Shown: positions 6,466 through 16,774, counted from the stretch's first letter. The stretch: DNA of 64,000 nucleotides from DASSNR01 sp036278935 (GCA_036278935.1 DASUKA010000033.1:1-64000), one strand, 5' to 3'. Numbers and translations: made by a program. The notes: generated by a model from the sequence alone, not told the origin.

Positions 6466-9390
6466 TTATCCCACGCGCGCATCGAGGCGGCCGGTGAGGA
6501 GCGGTTGCAGATACCGCCCGGTGTGAGAGTCCGCCACCTGCGCGACCGCCTCGGGCGTGCCGGCGGCGACGATCGCACCTCCGCGCTCGCCTCCCTCCGG
6601 GCCAAGGTCGATGATCCAGTCCGCCGTCTTGATGACGTCGAGATTGTGCTCGATCACGAGCACCGTGTTCCCCTTGTCGACCAGCCGGTGCAGCACGTCG
6701 AGCAGCAACCGCACGTCCTCGAAGTGCAGGCCCGTGGTCGGCTCGTCCAGAATGTAGAGCGTGCGCCCCGTATCGCGCCTGGACAGCTCGGTGGCGAGCT
6801 TCACACGCTGCGCCTCACCGCCGGACAGCGTGGTCGCGCTCTGACCCAAGTGGATGTAGCCCAGCCCGACGTCACACAGCGTCGCCAGCTTGTGCTCGAT
6901 GCGCGGCTGCGCGGCGAAGAACGCGTGCGCGTCCTCCACGGTCATCTCGAGCACGTCCGCGATGGTGGCGCCGCGGAAGCGGACCTCCAACGTTTCGCGG
7001 TTGTAGCGCTTCCCCTTGCACACCTCGCACGGCACGTAGACGTCGGGCAGAAAGTGCATCTCGATCTTGACCAGCCCGTCGCCCTGGCAGGCTTCGCACC
7101 GCCCGCCTTTCACGTTGAACGAGAATCGGCCGGGCCCATACCCCCGGATTTTCGCGTCGGGCAGCTCGGCGAACAGCTCGCGAATGGGAGTGAACAGCCC
7201 CGTGTAAGTGGCCGGATTCGAGCGCGGCGTGCGCCCGATTGGGCTCTGGTCGATGCCGATCACCTTGTCGATGTGCTCGAGGCCGAGCAGGCGGTCGTGC
7301 GCCCCGGGAATGACGCGCGCCCGGTAGAAATGCCGGGCCAGCGCGCGGTGCAGGACGTCTTCCACGAGCGTGGACTTGCCCGAGCCGGACACCCCGGTGA
7401 TGGCCACGAAGAGGCCGAGCGGGATGTTCACGTCGAGGTGCTGAAGGTTGTGCTCCCGGGCGCCCTCGATGCGCAGCGCGCGCGCGGGGTCAGCCTCCCT
7501 CCGCGCCTCCGGCGTGCGGATGGCGACGTCGCCGCGCAGATAGCGCCCCGTGAGTGATGCCGGATTCCGACTCACCGCGTCCACCGTCCCTTCGGCGATC
7601 ACGAGCCCGCCGTGCCTCCCCGCCCCCGGTCCGAGATCGATGATGTGGTCGGCCTCCCGCATCGTTTCCTCATCGTGCTCGACGACGATCACGGTGTTGC
7701 CGAGATCGCGGAGCTGCCGCAGCGTGGCCAGCAGGCGCGCGTTGTCGCGCTGGTGCAACCCGATGGAGGGCTCGTCGAGGATGTACAGCACGCCGACCAG
7801 CCGCGAACCGATCTGCGTAGCCAGCCGGATGCGCTGCGCCTCGCCCCCCGAGAGCGACTCCGCGGGGCGCCCGAGGGTGAGATACTCGAGCCCCACGTCC
7901 ACGAGGAAGCGCAGCCGGTCCCGCACCTCCTTCAGAATGGGGCCCGCGATGTCGGGGTCGAGTCCGGGCCGCCCGTTGGCGCGCACTGGCACGCCCTCGA
8001 AAAATGCCTGCGCCTCCGCCACCGACATCTCGCTCAGATCGCCGATGTTCCGTCCCTCGATCGTCACCGCCAGCGACTCCGGTTTGAGCCGCCGACCGCC
8101 GCACGTGGCGCACGGAGCTTCGATCATGTACTCGTCCAGCTCGGCGCGCACCGCGTCCGAGGAGGTCTCCACGTAGCGCCGCTGGATGTTGGCCAGCACC
8201 CCCTCCCAGGCGCGCTGATACTCCCCCTTGAAGGAGCCCGCCTCGATCTGCACGGTGGTCTTCCGCCCGCCGGTGCCGTGCAGGATCACATCCCGCACGC
8301 GCTCCGGCAACTCGCCCCACGGAGTGTTCAGGTCGAAGCCATATTGCTTGGCGAGAGCGGGGAGAATGGAGCGGCGCAGATGGCCCGTCGGCTCGCCCCA
8401 GGGAATGATGACGCCCTCCAGAATCGAGATGCGCGCATCGCCCAGAATCAGCTGCTCGTTCACCTCGCGCCTGGTCCCCAGACCGCCGCACGCGGGACAG
8501 GCGCCGAAGGGTGAATTGAAGGAGAACTGCCGCGGCTCGAGCTCCGGGAGCGAGATGCCGCAGGTGGGACATCCATACTGCTCGGAGAAGAGCTGCGCCT
8601 CGGGGGCAGGGGCCGGCGCCGTGCGGCCACGCGGTCGCGCCTTCTCTTCTCGCGCGGGCGCGCTGCCGTCCTCATGACGCACCACCTCCACGAGCCCTTC
8701 GGCCAGCTTGAGCGCCGTCTCGATCGAGTCGGTGAGGCGCCCGCGGTCATCGGGACGCACCACCAGACGGTCGACGATCACCGCGATGCTGTGCTTGCGC
8801 TGCTTGGAGAGCGTGGGCGGCGCGGCCAGCTCGATCGACCGTCCGTCGACGATGGCCCTGACGAATCCCTGCCGGCGGGCGGACTCGAACAGATCGCGGA
8901 ACTCACCCTTCCGCCCGCGCACCAGCGGCGCCAGCACCTCGATGCGCGTCCCCTCGCGCCATCCGAGCACCGTATCGGCAATCTGTGTCGCGCTCTGCCG
9001 CTGCACGGGGCGGTGGCAGTTGGGACAGTGCGGCGTGCCGGCTCGCGCGTACAGGAGCCGCAGGTAGTCGTAGATCTCGGTTACCGTGCCGACGGTGGAG
9101 CGCGGGTTGTGGCCCGCGCTCTTCTGCTCGATCGAGATGGCCGGGGAGAGCCCCTCGATGGCATCCACGTCGGGCTTTTCCATGAGCCCCAGAAATTGCC
9201 TGGCATACGCCGACAGCGACTCCACGTAGCGGCGCTGCCCTTCGGCGTAGATCGTATCGAACGCCAGCGACGACTTGCCCGAGCCCGAAAGCCCCGTGAT
9301 CACCGTCAGGCGGTCTCGAGGGATGGTGACGTCGATATTTCGGAGGTTGTGCTCGCGGGCGCCGCGGATTGTCAGTGTTTCTTCGGGCAT
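6466..9390 (-). CDS. uvrA: Excinuclease ABC subunit A
   Basis: 974 aa, the damage-recognition ATPase of nucleotide excision repair. It has two ABC ATPase halves: Walker [10 protein letters not shown] near residue 31 and GVSGSGKST in the second half, with two LSGGEAQR signatures. Zinc-finger cysteines are visible (CPNC; CPTC/CPAC; CATC; CEAC/CEVC). An Ala/Pro/Arg-rich linker ([17 protein letters not shown]) interrupts the region before the CPTC finger. The start at 9390 ([15 protein letters not shown]) matches the family N-terminus; the frame is open to 9690 but would overlap divergent cutA. No SOS operator could be recognised in 9391-9618. Confidence 0.97.
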   Translation of the reverse strand: MPEETLTIRGAREHNLRNIDVTIPRDRLTVITGLSGSGKSSLAFDTIYAEGQRRYVESLSAYARQFLGLMEKPDVDAIEGLSPAISIEQKSAGHNPRSTVGTVTEIYDYLRLLYARAGTPHCPNCHRPVQRQSATQIADTVLGWREGTRIEVLAPLVRGRKGEFRDLFESARRQGFVRAIVDGRSIELAAPPTLSKQRKHSIAVIVDRLVVRPDDRGRLTDSIETALKLAEGLVEVVRHEDGSAPAREEKARPRGRTAPAPAPEAQLFSEQYGCPTCGISLPELEPRQFSFNSPFGACPACGGLGTRREVNEQLILGDARISILEGVIIPWGEPTGHLRRSILPALAKQYGFDLNTPWGELPERVRDVILHGTGGRKTTVQIEAGSFKGEYQRAWEGVLANIQRRYVETSSDAVRAELDEYMIEAPCATCGGRRLKPESLAVTIEGRNIGDLSEMSVAEAQAFFEGVPVRANGRPGLDPDIAGPILKEVRDRLRFLVDVGLEYLTLGRPAESLSGGEAQRIRLATQIGSRLVGVLYILDEPSIGLHQRDNARLLATLRQLRDLGNTVIVVEHDEETMREADHIIDLGPGAGRHGGLVIAEGTVDAVSRNPASLTGRYLRGDVAIRTPEARREADPARALRIEGAREHNLQHLDVNIPLGLFVAITGVSGSGKSTLVEDVLHRALARHFYRARVIPGAHDRLLGLEHIDKVIGIDQSPIGRTPRSNPATYTGLFTPIRELFAELPDAKIRGYGPGRFSFNVKGGRCEACQGDGLVKIEMHFLPDVYVPCEVCKGKRYNRETLEVRFRGATIADVLEMTVEDAHAFFAAQPRIEHKLATLCDVGLGYIHLGQSATTLSGGEAQRVKLATELSRRDTGRTLYILDEPTTGLHFEDVRLLLDVLHRLVDKGNTVLVIEHNLDVIKTADWIIDLGPEGGERGGAIVAAGTPEAVAQVADSHTGRYLQPLLTGRLDARVG

Positions 9391-9618
9391 AGCCCTGTAA
9401 AGCTGGCGAGCGCGGCCGGTGAAGACAAGCTGCCCTGCTCCGCGCGAGCAGCCGGCATGGCACCACTCAACCGTTTCGGGCTTTCCGGCGGCGGTGCGCC
9501 CTTTCGGCGCGCTTGGTCGTCCATATGCAGACATCACCGGCGCGCCGATAGATTCTGCGGGATCGCGCTCACCCGCCGCACCGATGCCGCGGCCTCGCTC
9601 ATCCGCACCGACCCTGTC

Positions 9619-9954
9619 ATGCCCCAGACCGATGCCGTGGTTGTCCTGACCACTGTCGCCTCCACCGATGAAGCCATCTCGCTCATTCAAACCCTGCTCG
9701 AGCGCCGGCTCATTGCCTGCGGGACCATGCTGCCCGGCGCCCGCTCGCTCTACCGCTGGGAAGGGCGGATTGCGGACGAACAGGAAGTGATGCTCCTGCT
9801 CAAGACGCGGGCGACGCGGGTCGAAGCGCTGGAGGTGGCCTTCGGTGAGCTACATCCCTACCGCGTGCCGGAGCTGCTCGCGCTGCCGGTGGTGGATGGC
9901 CTACGGAAATACCTCAGATGGATCGACGATGAAACGATGCTGTCGCTCGAGTGA
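9619..9954 (+). CDS. cutA: CutA divalent-cation tolerance protein
   Basis: 111 aa, the usual size for this trimeric PII-like-fold protein. Diagnostic segments are [31 protein letters not shown], and [16 protein letters not shown] followed by [13 protein letters not shown]. CutA is associated with copper and other divalent metal tolerance, though its biochemical role is not settled. The ATG at 9619 gives the family-like N-terminus (MPQTDAVVV). It is divergent from uvrA with 228 bases between starts, and stands 45 bases before an ABC exporter operon with which it might be co-transcribed. Confidence 0.95.
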   Translation: MPQTDAVVVLTTVASTDEAISLIQTLLERRLIACGTMLPGARSLYRWEGRIADEQEVMLLLKTRATRVEALEVAFGELHPYRVPELLALPVVDGLRKYLRWIDDETMLSLE

Positions 9955-9999
9955 GCGTGTGCGCCGGCGGGCGCGATTCGCACGTGGACGGGTAGCGCC

Positions 10000-10950
10000 G
10001 TGAGCCGCCGCGCCACGACCGCCGTGGTGGTGCTGCTGCTCTGGCTGGTCGGAGTCGCCGCACTCGCCCATCGCGAGCTCTTTCAGGACCAGGCATCGCG
10101 CCTCGCGCATGCCGCCCGGCTGGTCGCGCCGGGCGCGGTGTACTACGCCGCCATGCGACACGGCAGCCAGTCGGGCTTCGCCTCCTCGACCATCGATACC
10201 TCCGCTGCAGGCATCGAGATCGAGGAGCTGCAATTCGTGCAGCACCGGGTGAGAGGCACGGTCCGGCGCACCGAGACGCGGACCACGGTGCATCTCGGTC
10301 GCGCGCTGGAGCTTCGCGGCTTCAGACGGGAGATCCAGACAGGTGGCGCCCCCGTCGTAATCGACGGCACCATGCATGGCGACTCGACGCTCACCATCAG
10401 CCAGCGTGTGGGGGACGGCGCTGCACGTACGCATCGGTTTGCGGTCACCGGTCCTGTGCTGGTTCCTGAGGAGGTCCCGCTTGCCATCGGGCTCGCGGGA
10501 TCGCCCAGCATCGGACGGCGCTACCACTTCACCATGGTCGACATGCGGCACCTGGCACTCGGCCCGGCGACAATGCGTGTGACGGCCGAGTCGTTGTTCG
10601 TGGTGAGCGACAGCGCCGCACTCGATGCCTCGCGGACGCGCTGGGTCCCCGCGCACGAGGACACAGTGAAAGCCTGGTACGTCGAACAGGAGGGGAACGG
10701 TGTTCGGGGCGGGCCGGCCGATGGCTGGATCGACGCCCAGGGACATGTGATCCAGACGCGCCGCCCCAGCGGACTCATGCTCCGTCAGAGCGCGTACGAG
10801 CTCGCCTTCGAGAACTGGCGCGCGCAGATGGAGCGCGCATCCCATCCCGACCCCGCCATGATGGCCGATCGCCCACAGTCTGACACCACGGCCGCGCATG
10901 GACGCGCGGCGCGCCATCCCTCCACCATGCAGCCCGAGCCGCGACCATGA
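10000..10950 (+). CDS. Membrane-anchored hypothetical protein of an ABC operon
   Basis: 316 aa. Residues 7-24 form a single hydrophobic signal anchor, and the rest is a predicted extracytoplasmic domain rich in beta-type sequence. No family was recognised. It begins with GTG (10000). Its stop overlaps the ATG of the ABC ATPase (ATGA at 10947), so the three genes 10000-13470 are almost certainly one translationally coupled operon. It may be an accessory or substrate-processing subunit of the transporter; that is inference from position only. Confidence 0.7.
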   Translation: MSRRATTAVVVLLLWLVGVAALAHRELFQDQASRLAHAARLVAPGAVYYAAMRHGSQSGFASSTIDTSAAGIEIEELQFVQHRVRGTVRRTETRTTVHLGRALELRGFRREIQTGGAPVVIDGTMHGDSTLTISQRVGDGAARTHRFAVTGPVLVPEEVPLAIGLAGSPSIGRRYHFTMVDMRHLALGPATMRVTAESLFVVSDSAALDASRTRWVPAHEDTVKAWYVEQEGNGVRGGPADGWIDAQGHVIQTRRPSGLMLRQSAYELAFENWRAQMERASHPDPAMMADRPQSDTTAAHGRAARHPSTMQPEPRP

Positions 10951-11705
10951 TCCAGCTCCGCGCACTCACCAAGCGATACGGATCCTTCACCGCGGTGGAT
11001 GCTCTCGATCTCGATGTCGCACGCGGCGAGCTGTTCGGCTTTCTCGGGCCCAATGGCGCGGGGAAGACGACCACGTTGCGGATGCTCGCCGGGATTCTGC
11101 GCCCCACGAGCGGGAGCGTCGCCATCGGCGGGATCGACCTGGCCGCGCAGCCTGCCGCCGCCAAGGCGAAGCTCGGCTTCATCCCAGACCGCCCGTTCAT
11201 CTACGAGAAGCTCACGGGCGCCGAGTTTCTCCGCTTCGTGGCGGGGCTGTACGGGCAGGACGGAGCCGTGGTGGAGCGTCGCATGGACGATCTGCTGCAG
11301 CTGTTCGACCTGGGCGACTGGAAGAACGAGCTCGTGGAGAGCTACAGTCATGGGATGCGGCAGAAGCTGATCATCTCCAGCGCCTTCCTGCATCGCCCGG
11401 AGGTAGTAGTGGTGGATGAGCCGATGGTGGGGCTCGACCCCAAGGCGGCGCGCATCCTCAAGGATCTGTTCCGCGAGTATACGCGCCGCGGGAACACGAT
11501 TCTCATGTCCACGCATACGCTGGAGGTGGCGGAGAGCGTGTGCGACCGCATCGCGATCATCCAGCGAGGCACGATCCGCGCGTGCGGCACAATGGACGAG
11601 CTGTACGCGAGCGCGGCCACCGGCGCCACCGGACTGGAGGAACTCTTCCTTCGACTCACGGGGGAGCAGGCGCCGCGGGAGGTGGAACAGGTGCTGGATG
11701 TCTGA
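10947..11705 (+). CDS. ABC transporter ATP-binding protein
   Basis: 252 aa nucleotide-binding domain of an ABC-2 type exporter. It has Walker A GPNGAGKTT near residue 35, a signature-like ESYSHGMRQK (typical of this subfamily instead of LSGGQ), Walker B VVVVDEPMVGLD with catalytic Glu, and the H-loop STHTLE. It energises the downstream permease-like protein. It overlaps its upstream neighbour by four bases and the permease by eight. Confidence 0.95.
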   Translation: MIQLRALTKRYGSFTAVDALDLDVARGELFGFLGPNGAGKTTTLRMLAGILRPTSGSVAIGGIDLAAQPAAAKAKLGFIPDRPFIYEKLTGAEFLRFVAGLYGQDGAVVERRMDDLLQLFDLGDWKNELVESYSHGMRQKLIISSAFLHRPEVVVVDEPMVGLDPKAARILKDLFREYTRRGNTILMSTHTLEVAESVCDRIAIIQRGTIRACGTMDELYASAATGATGLEELFLRLTGEQAPREVEQVLDV

Positions 11706-13470
11706 CGACTTCGGCGCCGAAGGGCCCGTGGTGCTGCCGCGGGCCGCGCACGCGCTCACGCCGCTCGGTGTCTCGCGCGTGGCCGCACCCCACCAGCCAA
11801 CGCTCGGCCAGATTCTTCGACCGAAGCTGCTGACGGCACGCCCGCGCGCGCACGCGGCCTTGCGGGGACGTGTTGTGCGCATCGCAGTACTCGGCGTTGT
11901 CGGCGCGCTGTTCTGGGGATTCGTGCTGGGCATCCTGGTCCGGATGCTCACCTACTTCCATGGCGTGCCGGAAATCGGCGCGCTGCTGGCCGGGAAGCTT
12001 CTGGGGCTGGTGTTTCTCAGCTTCCTCGGAATTCTCCTGCTCTCCAACGTCATCTCCGCACTCTCCACCTTTTACCTGGCGCGCGATCTCGACCTGCTCG
12101 TCTCCGCGCCCGTGGACTGGCTCACGCTGTACGGCGCGAAGCTGGTGGAGACGCTGGTGCACTCGAGTTGGATGGTCGTGCTCATGGCCGTGCCGATCTT
12201 CGTGGCGTACGGGTGGGTCTATCATGCGGGCCCACTGTTCGTGCTGGTGGCCGCCGGCACCTTTCTGCCGTTTCTGGTGATCCCCGCTGTCGCCGGGAGC
12301 GCCGTGACCACGATTCTGGTGAACGTGTTCCCGGCGCGCCGCGCGCGCGACATCCTGGGCGTGGTTACGGTGCTGTCCGCGGGCGGCGTGGTGCTGCTCT
12401 TCCGGCTGCTGCGCCCGGAGCGCCTCGCGCGGCCCGACGGGATGCGCTCGCTCGTGGCGTTCGTCGAAGCACTCCGCACGCCGTCCTCGCCCTTTCTGCC
12501 CAGCGAATGGGTGCGTGGCGGCATCATGTCGTCGCTGCTGGGTGCCAGCGACCCGTTGTCCTTCTATCTCCTCTGGTCTACCGCTGCCGCAATGATAGTG
12601 CTGGGCGCGCTACTGCACCGCGCGCTCTACGGCCGTGGGTTCACGAAGGCGCAGGAGAGCGCTGAGCGCATGATCCGCGCGCGCGTCGCGCGGTACGTGG
12701 GGCATCTCGCGCTGGCGCCGTTCGGGATCGTGCGCCGGGAGCTCGTGATGAAGGAGCTGCGCGTCTTCTTCCGCGACAGTACCCAGTGGTCGCAGCTCAT
12801 CCTCCTGGCGGTGCTGGTGATCGTCTACATCTTCAACATCAGGGTGCTGCCGCTGCACGGCGACGGGATCAGCTTCTTTCTGGTGAACATCATCCCGTTC
12901 CTCAACCTGGTGCTCGCGGGGTTCGTCCTCGCGTCGGTGGCCGCGCGCTTCATCTTCCCCGCGGTGAGCGTGGAGGGGCGCACCCTCTGGCTACTCAAAT
13001 CCAGCCCCATGCCCATGAAGGCGCTGCTCTGGTCGAAGTTCTGGACCGGGGTGCTCCCCCTGCTGGTGCTCGCGCTCGCCATCGTGGCCATTACCGGCGT
13101 CATGCTCCAGGTGAGCGCCTTCATGATGCTCGTCTCCCTCGGCACCATCACGCTCATGACCTTCGCCATCGGCGGGCTCGCGCTGGGGCTGGGCGCGGTC
13201 TTTCCGCAATACGAGACGGAGAACGTAGCGCAGATTCCCACGTCGTTCGGCGGCCTCATCTTCATGATGTCCTCCGTGGCGCTCATCGGCGCCATCATCG
13301 TTCTGGAGGCGCGGCCGGTGTACAGCTACCTCCGGGCGCGGACGTTCGGGACCGCGCCCGATCCCGCGGAGATGGCCATCGGCTTCGCCCTGGCAGCGCT
13401 GCTCTGCGTGGCCACCACGGTGGTGCCCATCCGGGTGGCGCTCAGGCGACTGGAGGGTGCGGAGGGATAG
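11698..13470 (+). CDS. ABC-2 type permease-like protein (putative)
   Basis: 590 aa with roughly twelve hydrophobic segments in two groups (about residues 60-240 and 360-585) separated by a soluble region, consistent with a fused two-half exporter permease. The ATG at 11698 (MSDDFGAEG) overlaps the ATPase stop by eight bases; the frame is open further upstream, but that part is a shadow of the ATPase gene. The substrate is unknown. The operon ends at the hairpin 13497-13545. Confidence 0.85.
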   Translation: MSDDFGAEGPVVLPRAAHALTPLGVSRVAAPHQPTLGQILRPKLLTARPRAHAALRGRVVRIAVLGVVGALFWGFVLGILVRMLTYFHGVPEIGALLAGKLLGLVFLSFLGILLLSNVISALSTFYLARDLDLLVSAPVDWLTLYGAKLVETLVHSSWMVVLMAVPIFVAYGWVYHAGPLFVLVAAGTFLPFLVIPAVAGSAVTTILVNVFPARRARDILGVVTVLSAGGVVLLFRLLRPERLARPDGMRSLVAFVEALRTPSSPFLPSEWVRGGIMSSLLGASDPLSFYLLWSTAAAMIVLGALLHRALYGRGFTKAQESAERMIRARVARYVGHLALAPFGIVRRELVMKELRVFFRDSTQWSQLILLAVLVIVYIFNIRVLPLHGDGISFFLVNIIPFLNLVLAGFVLASVAARFIFPAVSVEGRTLWLLKSSPMPMKALLWSKFWTGVLPLLVLALAIVAITGVMLQVSAFMMLVSLGTITLMTFAIGGLALGLGAVFPQYETENVAQIPTSFGGLIFMMSSVALIGAIIVLEARPVYSYLRARTFGTAPDPAEMAIGFALAALLCVATTVVPIRVALRRLEGAEG

Positions 13471-13496
13471 CGGCGCGCCGTGCAGGGTGCCGGAAC

Positions 13497-13545
13497 GCGA
13501 AGCGGCCGCCATACATGCTCAGAGCATGCATGGCGGCCGCTTCGC
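13497..13545. terminator. Very long hairpin, probable bidirectional terminator
   Basis: A 23-bp stem with a single mismatch and a three-base loop (CAG at 13520-13522); both arms contain the 8-base palindrome GCGGCCGC. It lies 26 bases after the ABC permease stop and 57 bases before the convergent DUF4397 stop, so it can terminate both transcripts. No long U-tract follows on either strand. Confidence 0.8.
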
Positions 13546-13601
13546 CTGTCTTCACCCCGCGTCGCCGCATAGCGTGAGCACGGGGAGCATTCTACGGCAG
13601 C

Positions 13602-14399
13602 TTACTGCGCGGCGCCCGACGGCGGCAGCCAGTGCACACCGAACGCCAATCCAGCGGTGGTGAAGCTGCCGCCACTCGGCATGACGATCACCGTCACATC
13701 GGACCCGCCCAAGCCGAGGCCAGCGACGGGCACCGTCGGGTCATTATCGCCCATCGGTGCATCCGCCGCCGCTAGCACAGGGGTGGTGGTGCCCGTCGCC
13801 GTTGCCGCGAAGTACATCGCGGCGGTCGCCACCGGTACCGATACAGATGCCGGCGTGCCGGGTGTGAGCCCCTTGAAGAGCGCCGTGCCGGTGGTGGTGT
13901 CCGTCAGGATATCCACCTTGCCGAGCGCCGGGGCAAGATTGTACGCCCGCACCAGCACCTTGTCGGGCGAGATGGCCGACATGTCATCCGTGATGACGGC
14001 GAGCTTTCCCGTGTTGGCTCCCACGGACGAACCGGTGACCACGACCGTGTAGTACTTGTTCGCGGCGAAGTCGAGCTTCGCATCCGCTACCACGGTCGTC
14101 GCGTTCGCCGGAATGGTATCATCCCAGAACACGCGTACGTCTCTGGAGCCAGGCCCCGTCGCCTGATATGGCGATACCTCACGGAACTTCGCCCCGTTGT
14201 TGGTCTGGCCGAAGAAGCTCGGCGAGTGCTGGATACTGTCGACCATGCGGAAGTCGACAGGCTTGGTGTCGTTGATGGCGTTCACATAGCGCACGTACGC
14301 CAACGGCGGCGTGGGCGTGGTGACGCCGTTCGTATCGCGTCCGCATGCGGCAGCCGCTGCCGTGAGGACGCCGATCAGAAAATACCGATGCAGATGCAT
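13602..14399 (-). CDS. DUF4397-domain lipoprotein
   Basis: 265 aa. A lipoprotein signal (hydrophobic residues 7-18, lipobox AAAAC with Cys about 19) precedes a DUF4397-type beta domain beginning AYVRYVNAINDTKPVDF, as in family members that start with VRVVHASPDAP-like text. A second segment (KVLVRAYNLAPALGKVDI) suggests a tandem repeat of the fold. DUF4397 proteins are extracytoplasmic with no assigned activity. It is last in the leftward SusC-SusD-lipoprotein-DUF4397 series, 118 bases behind the preceding gene, and may be a surface accessory of that uptake system. Confidence 0.85.
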   Translation of the reverse strand: MHLHRYFLIGVLTAAAAACGRDTNGVTTPTPPLAYVRYVNAINDTKPVDFRMVDSIQHSPSFFGQTNNGAKFREVSPYQATGPGSRDVRVFWDDTIPANATTVVADAKLDFAANKYYTVVVTGSSVGANTGKLAVITDDMSAISPDKVLVRAYNLAPALGKVDILTDTTTGTALFKGLTPGTPASVSVPVATAAMYFAATATGTTTPVLAAADAPMGDNDPTVPVAGLGLGGSDVTVIVMPSGGSFTTAGLAFGVHWLPPSGAAQ

Positions 14400-14516
14400 T
14401 ACAGTCTCGTATCCAAGGGTTGTAGGTAAGAGCCGATCACGATCGAGACATGAGCTGCGGGAGTGCGCCGCCTGCCAGGCGCCCTCGACTGAGTAGTGTG
14501 GATTCGAGAGATATGC

Positions 14517-15074
14517 TCACTGGCCGTTCGTGCCGCCCCCACCCTTCAGCGGCGGCTCTCCGGTTCCGTTTCCGATGATGTTCCGGGTGATGATGAACGC
14601 GCTGACGGCTCCCACTCCGGCGAGTATCGCCGCGACCGTACGCCCCTTCGAGAACTTCCGCTCCAGCACGCTCTTGATGTGCTGTTGCAGCAACTCGACC
14701 CCCTCGCCGCCCCATGAGCTCGATGTCCCATCGAGATACTGGACCTTGGCGATGTGCAACTCGTACCGGGGGCCGGTGATACCCACCAGCGTGCCATCCA
14801 CGCTCGCCACCTCCGGGCCGAGGCGCTCTCCAACGGCGACGCGCCCCTGGTCGTTCAGCACGAGCTCCAACTGTGTGCCGGGCGCCGGCATAGCGGCATT
14901 GAATGGAACGTAGGTGTAGCATCCCTCGAGCAGCGTGAACGCGAGTGCCAGGGTGAAACCGAGCCGGCGCGATACCCGCCATGCGTCCCGGGCACCCCGG
15001 CCGCCCGAGCGCTGCTCGGGAAACCGGGATACCAGTGCGTGCGGCCGGGACATGGAGCATCGCGTAGCGCCCAT
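14517..15074 (-). CDS. Lipoprotein of the SusCD operon
   Basis: 185 aa. A late hydrophobic stretch (LALAFTLLEGC) ends in a lipobox-like Cys near residue 52, followed by a small beta-rich domain (LVLNDQGRVAVGERLGPEVASVDGTLVG), a helix, and a C-terminal hydrophobic segment near residues 148-168. The tail is Gly-rich (GGGGTNG). ATG at 15074 overlaps the SusD stop (TGATG), so the two are coupled; a later ATG at 15053 gives a shorter, more normal signal. No family was recognised. Confidence 0.7.
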   Translation of the reverse strand: MGATRCSMSRPHALVSRFPEQRSGGRGARDAWRVSRRLGFTLALAFTLLEGCYTYVPFNAAMPAPGTQLELVLNDQGRVAVGERLGPEVASVDGTLVGITGPRYELHIAKVQYLDGTSSSWGGEGVELLQQHIKSVLERKFSKGRTVAAILAGVGAVSAFIITRNIIGNGTGEPPLKGGGGTNGQ

Positions 15075-16726
15075 CACCAACCGTAATCGCTCTTCGCGGC
15101 GGCCTCCTTGCCGCCGATCCCGCCCAGATCGTAGAAGGGCTGCTGACGCACCTGCATCTCCTCGAACGGTACGGGCCACTCGAGCGGCGTCCCTTCCGGC
15201 AGGTCGCCCCATCCCCGGCCATCGAAGTACCACATGCCATAGCCGGTGTAGGCGTCCTCCATGCGCTTCTCCCACTTCAATGCTTCCATGAGATTGCCGC
15301 ATGCCGCCGAGGTGAAATTCGGCGGTTGCGGAACCTGCGGGACACAGCCGGAATGGCCGGGTACACCATCGCTGCCGGGCACCGGCGTGGTGAGATTGGT
15401 CACCCCCGCCGCCACCAGGCTGGGCAGCCCACCCTTCGCTATGCGGGAGCTGTCGATCAGCGCAGCGGCTTCCGCCATGTTGCCCGTGCGAATGTCGCCC
15501 TCGGCCTGCAGGAGATGGATCTCCGCCTTGGTCATGAACGGGAACGGCCCGATGTCGCCGTCGTCGTAGAGCTTCTGGAAGCGATAATAGTCATACTCCG
15601 AGGCCGCCCACGTGGCCACCGGCCGGTCATCGCCCACTGGCCGGTTCTTGAAATACGGACCGGTGTCCAGATCGGGCGTAGGCGGAGAGCTCGCATTCTG
15701 CGCCGCCCGGGTGGCACCAGACGGGAAACGCTTGTCAGGCGTCTCAATGAGAAACTCCTGCCGATCGCCAAAGGGCGTGGCGAGCCACGCGCTGTATGCA
15801 CCCGACGTGTCCGCCATCCCGATGATCGGCGTGGGCATGGAGTGCCAGGTGTCGAAGCGGTAGTGGTTACCGAAGTTCGCGATATCCCAGGCAATCCCAT
15901 CCAGGTTGATGTCGTAATCCTTGGTAATTCCGGCCTTGGCGTCCGCGATGACCGCGGCCCAGTTCACCTTGGCCCGTTCAGCTGGCGTGCGGGCCACCAT
16001 CGCCCGGAAGCGCGCCTTGAACGAGTGCGCCAGCTGTACGAAATCGCTCATGCTGGTGAACCCGGAGCTGGCATTCAGCCACGCCGCCGGCAGGGCTGGG
16101 AGCCCCGGCTTGCTCGCGATCGCGATAGCCGTGTCGAGCTCGGACAGGGCAAACGTCATGGCGGAATCGTAGCCGACCAGCGGCGGCACCGGCGTGCTGT
16201 CGTTCGGCGACACGATTGAAACTGAATCATACACCAGCGCGAGATCGCCCATGGACACGCCGAGCACAAAGTGCGCGAAGGCGATATCCCGGGTATCCCC
16301 CCCCGCATCCCCGGTGGAGAAGCCAGGGGTGCGGAACGCCTGGATGGCCGTGACCTCCGAACGGGCCCCGTGCAGCAGATCGTTCCAGTCGTGCTGGTTG
16401 CCGGACTGCGCCTGATTGTTCGGCTGGTTGCTCAGCGGGACGCGAGGGATAGCAGAGCGCGACCCCATGTTGAAGTTGGCGAGCCCAGAATAGCTCTCCA
16501 GCCCCATCACGAGCATCTGGCTGTCGATGTCGTTGTCGGTGGTCCCGATGGTTCCGTTATGCACCGTGTTCCACCCGGCCCCGATGAGTGTCTCCACGTC
16601 GCCTGGCGTGTCGTACACCCGTGAGATATCCGGGTTGTTGTTGTTTTGCACCTGTAGGGGCTCCCGGCATGCGCTCACGCCTATCAGGACGCCGATGACA
16701 GATGCTACATAGCACCACTGTCGCAT
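15074..16726 (-). CDS. SusD/RagB family outer-membrane nutrient-binding lipoprotein
   Basis: 550 aa. Signal peptide with lipobox GVSAC (Cys about 20), then an N-terminal SusD-like region starting with an Asn-rich linker and DTPGDVETLIGAGW, TPR-like helices, and a C-terminal segment with the typical late aromatic pattern (RMEDAYTGYGMWYFDGRGWGDL). SusD proteins cap SusC channels and bind the substrate at the cell surface. GAGGA precedes the ATG. It follows susC by 48 bases, which contain a UUCG hairpin. Substrate cannot be read from sequence; no glycosidase is nearby. Confidence 0.92.
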   Translation of the reverse strand: MRQWCYVASVIGVLIGVSACREPLQVQNNNNPDISRVYDTPGDVETLIGAGWNTVHNGTIGTTDNDIDSQMLVMGLESYSGLANFNMGSRSAIPRVPLSNQPNNQAQSGNQHDWNDLLHGARSEVTAIQAFRTPGFSTGDAGGDTRDIAFAHFVLGVSMGDLALVYDSVSIVSPNDSTPVPPLVGYDSAMTFALSELDTAIAIASKPGLPALPAAWLNASSGFTSMSDFVQLAHSFKARFRAMVARTPAERAKVNWAAVIADAKAGITKDYDINLDGIAWDIANFGNHYRFDTWHSMPTPIIGMADTSGAYSAWLATPFGDRQEFLIETPDKRFPSGATRAAQNASSPPTPDLDTGPYFKNRPVGDDRPVATWAASEYDYYRFQKLYDDGDIGPFPFMTKAEIHLLQAEGDIRTGNMAEAAALIDSSRIAKGGLPSLVAAGVTNLTTPVPGSDGVPGHSGCVPQVPQPPNFTSAACGNLMEALKWEKRMEDAYTGYGMWYFDGRGWGDLPEGTPLEWPVPFEEMQVRQQPFYDLGGIGGKEAAAKSDYGW

Positions 16727-16743
16727 TGCATATCCTCGTCAGC

Positions 16744-16765
16744 GCCCCCGCCCGAAGGCGGGGGC
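16744..16765 (-). promoter_or_regulatory. UUCG-capped hairpin between susC and susD
   Basis: On the minus-strand RNA a perfect 9-bp stem of GCCCCCGCC and GGCGGGGGC closes a UUCG tetraloop, an exceptionally stable combination. It begins only ten bases after the susC stop and ends about 18 bases before the susD start. It could be an attenuator, an RNA-end stabiliser that sets the SusC:SusD ratio, or a partial terminator; there is no U-tract. Confidence 0.75.
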
Positions 16766-16774
16766 ACCGGGTTG

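Noticed and set aside
9391..9618. LexA/SOS operator between uvrA and cutA
   Set aside because: No recognisable known LexA palindrome in the 228-bp spacer.
11416..11697. Upstream extension of the ABC permease frame
   Set aside because: It is out-of-frame shadow of the ATP-binding protein, which has intact motifs.
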